A stretch of 64,000 nucleotides of DNA from Bog-756 sp963769905 (GTDB lineage: Bacteria; Actinomycetota; Acidimicrobiia; Acidimicrobiales; RAAP-2), in contig CAVYNG010000002.1 in NCBI GenBank assembly GCA_963769905.1, positions 1,674,001-1,738,000 of the forward strand, read 5' to 3'. Each line of letters starts with the position of its first letter. The stretch's first letter is position 1. Under the pieces are notes generated by a model. It worked only from the letters and a program-made list of their open reading frames with translations, was not told the DNA's origin and searched no databases. The translations under genes and the position numbers were made by a program. Shown here piece by piece: positions 25,133 through 33,567 of this stretch.

Positions 25133-27571
25133 GTGACGATCCGCGAGGCCCTGGCCACCAGGCGGTTCTTCATCACGGGCGGCACCGGCTTCCTCGGGAC
25201 CGCCCTCGTCGAGCGGCTGCTCCGCACCGTCCCCGACAGCGAGGTGGTCCTGCTCATCCGCCCGGGTCGCCGTTCCGCGCCGATGCAGCGGGCGACCAGG
25301 GAGATCCTGCGCAACGATTGCTTCGACCGGCTCCGGGCCGAACGCGGGGACCGCTTCGACGACGAGATCGCTTCGCGCGTCTCGGCGGTGGCAGGCGATG
25401 TCGGCCAGGACGGGATCGGCCTCGACGAGGACGGGCTCCGACGGCTCTCCGAGTGCGACCTCGTGGTCCACTCGGCGGCCTCGGTGAGCTTCGACGCGCC
25501 ACTCGACACCGCGGTCGAAGTGAACCTGCTCGGACCCTCCCGCGTCGCGGCCGCGGTGGTGGCCGCCCGTGAGCTCGCCGCTTCCGAGGGGCGGAGCGGG
25601 CCGGCGCACTACCTTCCGGTCTCGACCGCATATGTCGCGGGCACCCACCAGGGCGAGGCGCGAGAGGAGCTGCTCGAGTCCGGACGCTTCCGGGTCGACG
25701 TGGACTGGCGGGACGAAGTGGCCTCGGCCCGCCGCCAGCGCGGTGACGTCGAGGCCGAGTCGCGGCGGAGCGATCGGCTCGCACGCTGCGCGAAGGAGGC
25801 TCGCACCGAGCTCGGGCCGGCCGGGGTCCACCTGCTCGCGCGCCGCGCCGAGCAGCTCCGCGAGAACTGGGTCAAGGGACAGATGGTCGACCTCGGGCGG
25901 GCCCGCGCCCAGTCCCTCGGGTGGCCCGACGCCTATCCCTACACGAAAGCCCTCGGTGAGATCGCTCTCGTCTCGCAGTTCGGGGATCTGCTCCCGATGA
26001 CCATCATCCGCCCGTCGATCATCGAGTCGGCACTCGCCGAACCACGACCCGGGTGGATCCGCGGGTTCCGCATGGCCGAGCCGATCATCGTCTCCTACGC
26101 GCGAGGGATTCTCCGCGAGTTCCCCGGTGTTCCCGAAGGGATCACCGACGTGATCCCGGTGGACCTCGTGGTCGCTGCGGTCCTCGCGGTCGCCGGTGAG
26201 CGGCTCGCGGCACCGTCGGATGCCGGTCGCCCCGACGTCGTCCACGTGGCGTCCGGCGTGAGGAACCCACTCCGCTACGGGCGCCTGGTCGAGCTCGTCC
26301 AGGGATGGTTCCTCGAGCACCCGCTCTACGACAACCAGGGACAGCCGATCGTGGTGCCGGAGTGGTCCTTCCCCGGCCGCGGGCGGGTACAGCGGCAGCT
26401 GACACGGGCCACTCGGGCCATGGACCTCGCGGAGCGAGTGGCCGCCTCCTTGCCGATCCGTGGCCGGCAGGCCGAGTGGATCAGCGCGCTGGAGGAACGA
26501 CACCTGCTCGCCGATCGCGCGCTCGGCTACGTCGAGCTCTACGGCGCCTACGCCGAGACCGAGGCGCTCTACCGGGTCGACCGGCTCCTCGCCCTCTGGG
26601 AGCGCATGGGCGAGGAGGATCGAGAGCTCTTCTGCCTGGACCCGGGAGCGGTCGACTGGGAGCACTACGTCCGCGAGGTCCATCTCCCCTCGGTGATCGA
26701 GCACGCGCGAGTCCGCACGTCGCCGACGCGGGCACCCCAGATCGACCGTCCTACCCGCGCCCGCGCGGCCATCCTCTCCCCCGACCGCCACCTCGCGGCC
26801 TTCGACCTCGAGAACACCCTCATCGCCTCCAATGTCGTCGACTCCTACGCGTGGCTGGCCTCGCGCCACCTCGCCGCGGGCCGGCGGCCGGGCTTCGTCG
26901 CCGACCTGGTGCGTGAGGCACCCTCGCTGCTCGCGCTCGACCGGCGCGACCGGGGCGACTTCCTCCGCTCCTTCTACCGCCGCTACGAGGGAGCCCCCGT
27001 CGAGCGGCTGCGTGCCGACGCCTGGGAGCTCTTCTTCGACCTCCTCCTCGCCAAGTCGTTCCCCGCGGCCGTCGCCCGCGTGCGACAGCACCGCGCCCTC
27101 GGCCACCGCACCCTCTTGATCACCGGCGCGCTCGATCTGGTCGTCGAGCCGCTCCGCCCGCTCTTCGACGACATCATCTGCGCGCGCCTCGGCGAGGCGA
27201 ACGGCGTGTTCACCGGTCAGCTCGTCGAGCTCCCGCCGATCGGAGAGGCCCGAGCGCTGGTACTCGCCGACTACGCGCAAGCCCACGGCCTCGAGCTCGA
27301 GCAGTCCATGGCCTACGCCGACGCCGCGAGCGACCTCCCGATGCTCGAGGCCGTCGGCTACCCGGTTGCCGTCAACCCCGAGTCGAAGCTGGCGACGATC
27401 GCCCGCCGGCGCGGCTGGCACGTGGAGCACTGGGAGAAGGAGGGGCGCGGCGCGAGATCGCCGTTCCCACTCGGACCACTCGACCGCCGCGGCCCACGCC
27501 CGGCTGCTTCCCCGCCCGCGGGCACTTTCGCGGGCTCGCTCCGCCGCCTCACACGAGGAGCCCCGCGGTGA
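25133..27571 (+). CDS. Fatty acyl-CoA reductase-HAD hydrolase fusion
   Basis: An 812-residue two-domain protein. Residues 1-500 are a FAR-type reductase: NADPH site ITGGTGFLGTALVERL at 14-29, active-site YPYTK (Tyr268, Lys272), and the FAR C-terminal region. Residues 550-770 are a HAD-IB-like phosphatase: motif I DLENT at 558-562, where canonical DxDxT is D-x-E, then LLITGALDLVVEPL and YADAASDLPMLEAVG for motifs II-IV. Actinobacterial FARs reduce acyl-CoA to fatty aldehyde or alcohol; the HAD part should remove a phosphate. It is the first gene of a four-gene operon with 4-base overlaps, controlled by TetR. GTG start. Confidence 0.9.
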   Translation: MTIREALATRRFFITGGTGFLGTALVERLLRTVPDSEVVLLIRPGRRSAPMQRATREILRNDCFDRLRAERGDRFDDEIASRVSAVAGDVGQDGIGLDEDGLRRLSECDLVVHSAASVSFDAPLDTAVEVNLLGPSRVAAAVVAARELAASEGRSGPAHYLPVSTAYVAGTHQGEAREELLESGRFRVDVDWRDEVASARRQRGDVEAESRRSDRLARCAKEARTELGPAGVHLLARRAEQLRENWVKGQMVDLGRARAQSLGWPDAYPYTKALGEIALVSQFGDLLPMTIIRPSIIESALAEPRPGWIRGFRMAEPIIVSYARGILREFPGVPEGITDVIPVDLVVAAVLAVAGERLAAPSDAGRPDVVHVASGVRNPLRYGRLVELVQGWFLEHPLYDNQGQPIVVPEWSFPGRGRVQRQLTRATRAMDLAERVAASLPIRGRQAEWISALEERHLLADRALGYVELYGAYAETEALYRVDRLLALWERMGEEDRELFCLDPGAVDWEHYVREVHLPSVIEHARVRTSPTRAPQIDRPTRARAAILSPDRHLAAFDLENTLIASNVVDSYAWLASRHLAAGRRPGFVADLVREAPSLLALDRRDRGDFLRSFYRRYEGAPVERLRADAWELFFDLLLAKSFPAAVARVRQHRALGHRTLLITGALDLVVEPLRPLFDDIICARLGEANGVFTGQLVELPPIGEARALVLADYAQAHGLELEQSMAYADAASDLPMLEAVGYPVAVNPESKLATIARRRGWHVEHWEKEGRGARSPFPLGPLDRRGPRPAASPPAGTFAGSLRRLTRGAPR

Positions 27572-28794
27572 AGGCGCTCGTGTTCGAACGGAACCTGCCC
27601 CGCTTCGCGGCGTCACGGGCCGCCTCCCTCCTCGGCTCGGGCCGAGGAGCAGGGGTCGGGCCACTCCGGCTGCTCGACGCTCATCCGCCCGAGCGGCCGG
27701 GCCCCGAGTGGCATCTGGTCCACCCGGTGCTTTCTGGGATCTGCGGATCCGACCTCGCCACAGTGGACGGGCGCAGCTCGCGCTACTTCGAGGATCTGGT
27801 CAGCTTTCCCTTCGTGCCCGGACACGAGGTCACCGGCGCCGTCGACACCGATGCGACCGACCAGGCGGGCCGTGCGCTCGCGCCGGGCGCACGGGTGGTC
27901 GTCGAACCGGTGCTCGGTTGTGCTCCGCGGGCCATCGAACCGCTCTGTCCCCAGTGCGCGGGAGGGCACACCGGGCTCTGCCCCAACGTCGCGTTCGGCG
28001 ACCTCACACCGGGGCTCCAGACCGGCTACTGCGCGGACACCGGCGGTGGCTGGTCGACGGCAGGCCTGATGGCTCACAGCTCGCAGCTGCACCCGGTGCC
28101 CGACTCGTTCCGCGACGAGGACGCCGTCCTCGTCGAGCCGAGCGCCTGCGCGGTCCACGCCGCACTCTCCGCGGACGTCGAACCCGGGAGCCTGGTGGCG
28201 GTCGTCGGCGCCGGAACCCTCGGGCTGGCAACGATCGCCGCCCTCGACCACCTCGTGCGGCCCTCGACGAGCTGCACGGTCGTCGTGGGTGCGAAGCACC
28301 CCCACCAACTCCGCATCGCCGAGTCGCTCGGCGCCGACGTGGTGGTCGATCCCGACCACCTGGCGCGCACGGTACGCCGGCGTGCCGGCTCACTCGTCCT
28401 CGGGGGGCGGCTCACCGGCGGCGCGGACACCGTGTTCGACTGCGTGGGTTCCGCCGAGTCGATCGATGCCGCGCTCGCAATGGTCCGACCACGCGGACGG
28501 GTCGTGCTCGTCGGGATGCCGGGGAAGGTCTCGGTGGATCTCGCGCCACTCTGGCACCGCGAACTCACGCTCGTCGGTGCCTACGCCTACGGTGCCGAAC
28601 CCACCGCCCCGCCGCGCCGCACCTTCGAGCTCGCGTTCGAGCTCGTCACGTCGGCCGGCCTCGGTTCGCTGGTCTCGGCCGCCTACCCGCTCGAGCGGTA
28701 CGGAGAGGCGCTGGCACACGCCGGGGCTGCCGGCCGGCGCGGTGCGGTCAAGGTGGTCTTCGATCTTCGCGACCGGAAAGGAACCGCCCGATGA
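27568..28794 (+). CDS. Zinc-type alcohol dehydrogenase (MDR family)
   Basis: A 408-residue medium-chain dehydrogenase. Catalytic zinc ligand Cys in LSGICGSDLATV and His in FPFVPGHEVTGAV; the structural-zinc loop has cysteines in GCAPRAIEPLCPQC and GLCPN. The NAD(P) site is VGAGTLGLATIAAL. The start GTG at 27568 overlaps the reductase stop, so expression is coupled. It likely interconverts fatty alcohol and aldehyde, or oxidises a diol or glycerol derivative; chain preference cannot be read from sequence. Confidence 0.88.
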   Translation: MKALVFERNLPRFAASRAASLLGSGRGAGVGPLRLLDAHPPERPGPEWHLVHPVLSGICGSDLATVDGRSSRYFEDLVSFPFVPGHEVTGAVDTDATDQAGRALAPGARVVVEPVLGCAPRAIEPLCPQCAGGHTGLCPNVAFGDLTPGLQTGYCADTGGGWSTAGLMAHSSQLHPVPDSFRDEDAVLVEPSACAVHAALSADVEPGSLVAVVGAGTLGLATIAALDHLVRPSTSCTVVVGAKHPHQLRIAESLGADVVVDPDHLARTVRRRAGSLVLGGRLTGGADTVFDCVGSAESIDAALAMVRPRGRVVLVGMPGKVSVDLAPLWHRELTLVGAYAYGAEPTAPPRRTFELAFELVTSAGLGSLVSAAYPLERYGEALAHAGAAGRRGAVKVVFDLRDRKGTAR

Positions 28795-30380
28795 GTCCGA
28801 GGCCGGGTTTCGTGCTGGAGGTCGATCGCTCGACCCCGTCCACCCTGTTCTGGCGCGGCGAGAGCTTCAGCCTCGAGCGGCTTCCCGAGGGGAGCCGGGT
28901 GGTCTACGCGCCCGAACCACTCGAGCCGCTCGAGGACCCGCGTGCCTCGATCCGCACCGCCCTCACCTGCCCGCTCGGAGACTCCGAGCCGCTCCCCTCC
29001 CTTCTGCGGGCCGGCATGAAGCTGACCATCGCGTTCGACGACATCTCCCTGCCGCTCCCGCCGATGGAGCAACCCGACAATCGCCAGCTGGTCATCGAAG
29101 AGGTGCTGGAGATGGCCGCAGCAGCCGGAGTCGACGACGTCGAGCTGATCGTCGCCCTCGCGCTCCACCGCCGGATGACCGAGAGCGAGCTCCGTCACGC
29201 GTTGGGCGACCGGATCTACGACGCCTTCGCGCCGAACGGCCTACTCACCCAGCACGACGCCGAGGACCCCGCGGCGCTCGTCCACATCGGACTCACCGAC
29301 CAGGGCGAGGACGTGGAGATCAATCGACGCGCCGCCGAGAGCGAGCTCCTCGTCTACGTGAACATCAACTTGGTGGCGATGGACGGCGGTCACAAGAGCG
29401 TCGCCACCGGTCTCGCCAGCTACCGCAGTCTGCGGCACCACCACAACCCGCTCACCATGCAGCGGAGCCGGTCCTTCATGGACCAGCACCGCTCGGAGCT
29501 GCACTCGTCGAACTGGCGGATGGGCCGTCTGATCGCCGCCTCGGGTGTCAAGGTGTTCCAGATCGAGACCACCGTGAACAACGACCCGTTCCCGCCGCCG
29601 TTCGCGTTCCTGCAGAAGCGCGAGTGGGAGTGGGGCGTGCGTGACCGTGCGACCTACCTTGCCGCGTCGAAGGCGCTGGAGAGGACCCCGAGCGCCTACG
29701 CGCGTCGCATCCTCCACTCGGTACGAGCGCCGCACCGGATGACCTCGGTGCAGGCAGGTGAGGTCGAGGCGGTGCATGCGACGACCACCGAGCACATCTG
29801 GTGCCAACAGGGCGTCGCGGTCGAGGGACAGACCGACGTCGTCACCATGGGACTCCCCTACGTGGGCCCCTACAACGTGAACTCGATCCTCAATCCCATC
29901 CTCGTCGCCTGCCTCGGCCTCGGCTACTTCTTCAACCTCTACCGCGGCAAGCCCCTCGTGCGCGAAGGCGGCGTCCTGATCATGACCCACCCGACGCCGT
30001 GGGAGTTCCACCCGGTCCACCACCCGAGCTACATCGACTTCTTCGAGCAGGTGCTGACCGAAACGACCGACCCGGTCGAGATGTCGGAACGATTCGAGTT
30101 GTCCTTTGCCACCGACCCCTGGTACGTCCACCTCTATCGGACCGGTCACGCCTATCACGGCGTACACCCGTTCTACATGTGGTACTGGTGCGCGCACGCC
30201 TTGGAACACCTGGGCTCGGTCATCGTGGTGGGGGGCGATCCCGCGGCCGTGCACCGCCTCGGCTTCCGGGCCGCCTCCACACTCGCCGACGCGCTCGAGA
30301 TGGCGACCGACGTGGTCGGGACGGCTCCGACTGTCACCCATCTCCACGCCCCGCCGGTCCTCATGGCAGACGTGCAGTGA
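28791..30380 (+). CDS. LarA-like (lactate racemase N-domain) protein
   Basis: A 529-residue protein. Residues 60-220 resemble the LarA N-terminal half: FDDISLP (Asp83/84), ALHRRMTESEL with His126 where LarA has His108, GGHKSVATG with Lys202 matching the lysine that binds the NPN cofactor, and LRHHHN. The PH of the usual PHxxAGxSGG is replaced by NINLVAM. The C-terminal 250 residues have aromatic and His-rich stretches (LIMTHPTPWEFHPVHHPSY). It could use the nickel-pincer cofactor for hydride transfer on a lipid intermediate. Translationally coupled by ATGA at both ends. Lactate is unlikely as substrate in this context. Confidence 0.7.
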   Translation: MSPRPGFVLEVDRSTPSTLFWRGESFSLERLPEGSRVVYAPEPLEPLEDPRASIRTALTCPLGDSEPLPSLLRAGMKLTIAFDDISLPLPPMEQPDNRQLVIEEVLEMAAAAGVDDVELIVALALHRRMTESELRHALGDRIYDAFAPNGLLTQHDAEDPAALVHIGLTDQGEDVEINRRAAESELLVYVNINLVAMDGGHKSVATGLASYRSLRHHHNPLTMQRSRSFMDQHRSELHSSNWRMGRLIAASGVKVFQIETTVNNDPFPPPFAFLQKREWEWGVRDRATYLAASKALERTPSAYARRILHSVRAPHRMTSVQAGEVEAVHATTTEHIWCQQGVAVEGQTDVVTMGLPYVGPYNVNSILNPILVACLGLGYFFNLYRGKPLVREGGVLIMTHPTPWEFHPVHHPSYIDFFEQVLTETTDPVEMSERFELSFATDPWYVHLYRTGHAYHGVHPFYMWYWCAHALEHLGSVIVVGGDPAAVHRLGFRAASTLADALEMATDVVGTAPTVTHLHAPPVLMADVQ

Positions 30381-31423
30381 CCGCCGTCCACCGCTCCTCG
30401 GCGCGCCTCCGGTCCCGCCGGACGGTCCGCCGCGACGCGGCCCTCGGCACCGCGCGCGGAGAGCGAGGGTCGCACGACCGCCGGGCCGCGCTCAGGCGGC
30501 TCCGGCCCGCCGAGCTCGCCGGCCGGATCGGGCGGAGCGGATTCCCTTTCGCTCCCCCGAGCTGGCCAGGGTCGGTCCCGAGGTCGATGCCCACCCCAGA
30601 GGTGGGTCTCCACTACGACAGTGACTGGTCGCGCTCCTACCCGGCCCGTTTGGTCCGCGCGGTCATCCTCGACAACGTCACGAAACCGGTGGCGCGCCTC
30701 GTCGCCGACCCGCTCGTCCGCGGGACCGACGAGCTCCGCGGACTCGAGGGTCCGGTGATCTTCGCAGCCAACCATGCGAGCCACGTCGACACTCCGCTGC
30801 TCCTCACCTGCCTGCCCCTCCGTTTCCGCCACCGGACCGTCGTCGCGGCCGCCGCCGACTACTTCTTCGATCGGCGCTGGAAGGCGCACGCCTGGTCGCT
30901 CCTGCTCGCGGCCTTCCCGGTCGAACGGTCGAAAGTCAACCGTCGCTCGGCCGAGCTCGCCACCGAGCTGCTCGAGGACGACTGGAACCTGGTCATCTTC
31001 CCCGAGGGAGGGAGGTCGCCGGACGGTTGGGCCCAGACCTTCCGCGGAGGGGCCGCGTACCTCGCGGTGCGCACCGGCCGGCCGGTGGTCCCGATGCACC
31101 TCGACGGAACCCGTCACATCCTGCCGAAGGGAAAGAGGACGGTCCGTCGCACGAAGACCACGGTCACCTTCGGCGCGCCCCTCTGGCCTGCGGAGGGCGA
31201 GGACGCCCGACGGCTCGGAGCGAGACTCGAGTCGGTCATCGCGGTCCTCGCGGCCGAGATCGAGAGCGACTGGTGGACGGCGCGACGCCAGGCGGCCGAG
31301 GACCGCACCCCACCGCTGCAGGGTCCCGCTGCCTCCGCGTGGCGGCGAACGTGGCTGCTGCCGGCCGATCCCCGGCGCGCGGATCCCGCCGAGCCGCCCG
31401 AGTGGCCACTGCGGCGCGGCTGA
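30377..31423 (+). CDS. PlsC-type glycerolipid acyltransferase
   Basis: A 348-residue protein with a PlsC core: NHASHVDT supplies the HX4D catalytic dyad (His133, Asp138), VIFPEGGRSPDG is the substrate/glycerol-phosphate motif, and AVRTGRPVVPMHL follows. An arginine-rich N-terminal extension of about 65 residues precedes it. It probably moves an acyl chain from acyl-CoA or ACP to a glycerol-type acceptor. GTG start at 30377 overlaps the LarA-like stop. It is the last gene of the operon and converges on gatD. Confidence 0.88.
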   Translation: MTAVHRSSARLRSRRTVRRDAALGTARGERGSHDRRAALRRLRPAELAGRIGRSGFPFAPPSWPGSVPRSMPTPEVGLHYDSDWSRSYPARLVRAVILDNVTKPVARLVADPLVRGTDELRGLEGPVIFAANHASHVDTPLLLTCLPLRFRHRTVVAAAADYFFDRRWKAHAWSLLLAAFPVERSKVNRRSAELATELLEDDWNLVIFPEGGRSPDGWAQTFRGGAAYLAVRTGRPVVPMHLDGTRHILPKGKRTVRRTKTTVTFGAPLWPAEGEDARRLGARLESVIAVLAAEIESDWWTARRQAAEDRTPPLQGPAASAWRRTWLLPADPRRADPAEPPEWPLRRG

Positions 31424-31432
31424 GTTGCGAGG

Positions 31433-32236
31433 TCAGCGGCGGCGGAGTCGATCGATTACGCGCCCACGTCGCTTCGCGCCGGACGTCCGCATCCGCTCTG
31501 CCCGCAGCGCGGACTCCTCGGCGTCGTCGAGCGGCTCGAGCCGGACCGTTCGTCCACGGGCCTCGAGCGCCCACCCGAGCAGGACGTCGGCGAGCGCGAC
31601 GTTGCGGGCGAGCACCGGGCCGTGCAGGTAGGTCCCGAGCACTCGGCCCGACCATGCCCCTTCGGTCCGCGACCCGTCGCCGTTCCCGACGCCATGGACC
31701 ACCTCGGCGAGCGGTGTCGACCCGGGGCCGACGGTGGTCACGCCGCCGTGGTTCTCGAAGCCGTTGAGGGCAGGAAGTCCTTCCCCGCCGTCCGCCCGCG
31801 GTCCCGGCGCCGCCACCTCGGCGACCAGATCGCCGACCGCGCGGCGGCCGGTTCCCTTGGCCGATTCGACGTCGAGCAGCCCGAGTCCCTCGCGTCGCCC
31901 GCCGGTGGCGTCGGGGAAGCTGTGGCCGAGCAGCTGGTAGCCCGCGCACACACCGAGCACGACCGCCCCGTCCGCCGCGGCACGGAGGAGTGTCCCGTCC
32001 TCGTGCAACAGGTCGGCGGCGCGGATCTCGGGAGCATCTTCGCCGCCGCCCAGGCAGTAGACGTCGGCGCCCGGCAGGCGCGCGCCGGACAGCGCGCTCA
32101 CCAGTTCCACCTCGATGCCGCGCCACGCGGCGCGGCGGGCGAGCACCGTGCCGTTGCCGCCGTCTCCGTAGGTGCCGAGGAGGTCCGGGTAGACGACCGC
32201 GATGGTCAGGACCTTCCCGCGGCCCGCCGCGCTCAC
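31433..32236 (-). CDS. gatD: Lipid II isoglutaminyl synthase glutaminase subunit
   Basis: A 267-residue class I glutamine amidotransferase of the CobQ/GatD type. Nucleophile Cys97 lies in VLGVCAGYQLLGHS and the catalytic His205 in TYLHGPVLARN; the early LLGTYGDGGN stretch and ENHGG are typical of GatD. It hydrolyses glutamine to feed ammonia to MurT, which amidates the D-Glu of peptidoglycan. Its GTG start overlaps the MurT stop by four bases, as in other Gram-positives, so the two proteins are made stoichiometrically as a complex. Confidence 0.93.
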   Translation of the reverse strand: MSAAGRGKVLTIAVVYPDLLGTYGDGGNGTVLARRAAWRGIEVELVSALSGARLPGADVYCLGGGEDAPEIRAADLLHEDGTLLRAAADGAVVLGVCAGYQLLGHSFPDATGGRREGLGLLDVESAKGTGRRAVGDLVAEVAAPGPRADGGEGLPALNGFENHGGVTTVGPGSTPLAEVVHGVGNGDGSRTEGAWSGRVLGTYLHGPVLARNVALADVLLGWALEARGRTVRLEPLDDAEESALRAERMRTSGAKRRGRVIDRLRRR

Positions 32237-33567
32237 AGCCGCCGTCGCAGCTCGGCGAACGCGGTGTAGTTGCCGAGGAACTCGAGAGAGGCGTCGGAGG
32301 TCTCCACCTCGGCCCGGTCGAGCGCGTCGAGCGGGTCGGCGATCACGACATGGCCGACCTCGGCGTAGCGGAGACGCACGGCGAGATCGAGCCGACGGTC
32401 ACCGGTCGCGACGACCGTGCGACCCCGCAGTCGTTCGAAGGGCACGTCCCAGAGCCAGCTCGGGTCGAGACCGTCGGCGGTCCGCGCGTTGATCGCCACG
32501 ACGACCGCTCCGCACGCGGTCGTCTCCTCGTCGAGGAGATCGAAGATCGCCGTCCACCCGGCGGGATTCTTTGCGAGAAGCAGACGGACCCGATGTCCGC
32601 CCCGTCGGACCACCGAGAAGCGGCCGGCCACCTCGTCGAGGGCGGCGACGTCGGTGAGGATGGAGTCGAACGCGGCGGTGTCGGCTGGTCCCTCGTCGCC
32701 GGCGTCCCGGCTTGCGAGCATCGACCAGGCGGCCACGGCGGCCATCGCCGCGTTGGCCCGGTTGAACTGTCCGGGGAGCCCGAGGGCGAGCCGGCGACGC
32801 GACCCGCCGGCGAGGACCAGCTCGTCCCCCTCGAGCCACGCCTCCGCATCGGGCCGTGCGAAGTCGCAGCGGTCGCACGCCCACTTCCCGCCGGCACCGA
32901 ACTCGATCTGTCCGCCACACGCGGGGCAGCCGACCGCGTCGTCGTGCCAGACCTGGCCGGCACCCACCCAGCGGACACGGGGCGCCCCTTGCGCGGCCCA
33001 GGCGACCATCGGGTCGTCCGCGTTGGCGACCACGACCGGCGCCCGGCCCGACGGGTCGGTCCCCGGTCCGCCGAGCGCGCGGCGCCACCGCTCGACCAGC
33101 ATCCTCACCTCGGCGATCCGATCGAGCTGGTCGCGAGACAGGTTGAGCAGCACCACCGCCTCCGGCGCGCCGGTCTCGACCAGACGGCCGAGGTAGCTCT
33201 CGTCGACTTCCAGCACCGCGACGTCGGCATCCGGCGCGTCGGCGAGCGCCGCGACGTGCCCGGCCGGCATGTTGGCGCCGGTCGCGTTGGTGGCCACCGC
33301 ACCACCGGTGGCCCCCTCGAGTGCGGCGACCAGCATCCGGGTCACCGTCGTCTTCCCGTTGGTACCGGTCACCAGCGCGACCGAGCGTCCCCGGGCCAGG
33401 GTCTCGAGCAGGTGCGGGTCGACGAGCAGGCCGGCGCGGCCTCCGATGACAGTGCCGCTTCCCCGCGCGAGGAGGCGGGACAGCCGGTTGCCGGTGCGAA
33501 CCGCCACGGCGGCGAGCGCGGCGCGCGCCGGCAGCGTGGCGTCGTGCCGCTCCACCCGGACCGTCAC
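32233..33567 (-). CDS. murT: Lipid II isoglutaminyl synthase MurT subunit
   Basis: A 444-residue Mur-ligase-like enzyme. The P-loop is GTNGKTT at residues 68-74. A zinc ribbon with Cys214/Cys217 and Cys231/Cys234 sits in the central domain, a MurT hallmark. LPGQFNRANAAMAAVAAW starts the next block, and a DUF1727-type C-terminal domain follows. It activates D-isoglutamate of lipid II for amidation with ammonia from GatD. Start GTG at 33567 overlaps the upstream HAD-PlsC stop, so the three genes form one operon. Confidence 0.94.
   Translation of the reverse strand: MTVRVERHDATLPARAALAAVAVRTGNRLSRLLARGSGTVIGGRAGLLVDPHLLETLARGRSVALVTGTNGKTTVTRMLVAALEGATGGAVATNATGANMPAGHVAALADAPDADVAVLEVDESYLGRLVETGAPEAVVLLNLSRDQLDRIAEVRMLVERWRRALGGPGTDPSGRAPVVVANADDPMVAWAAQGAPRVRWVGAGQVWHDDAVGCPACGGQIEFGAGGKWACDRCDFARPDAEAWLEGDELVLAGGSRRRLALGLPGQFNRANAAMAAVAAWSMLASRDAGDEGPADTAAFDSILTDVAALDEVAGRFSVVRRGGHRVRLLLAKNPAGWTAIFDLLDEETTACGAVVVAINARTADGLDPSWLWDVPFERLRGRTVVATGDRRLDLAVRLRYAEVGHVVIADPLDALDRAEVETSDASLEFLGNYTAFAELRRRL

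Noticed and set aside
24701..27664. Very long minus-strand frame opposite the FAR operon
   Set aside because: It mirrors the codon pattern of the true genes; the translation is Arg/Gly/Asp-rich with no motifs, a common shadow in high-GC DNA.
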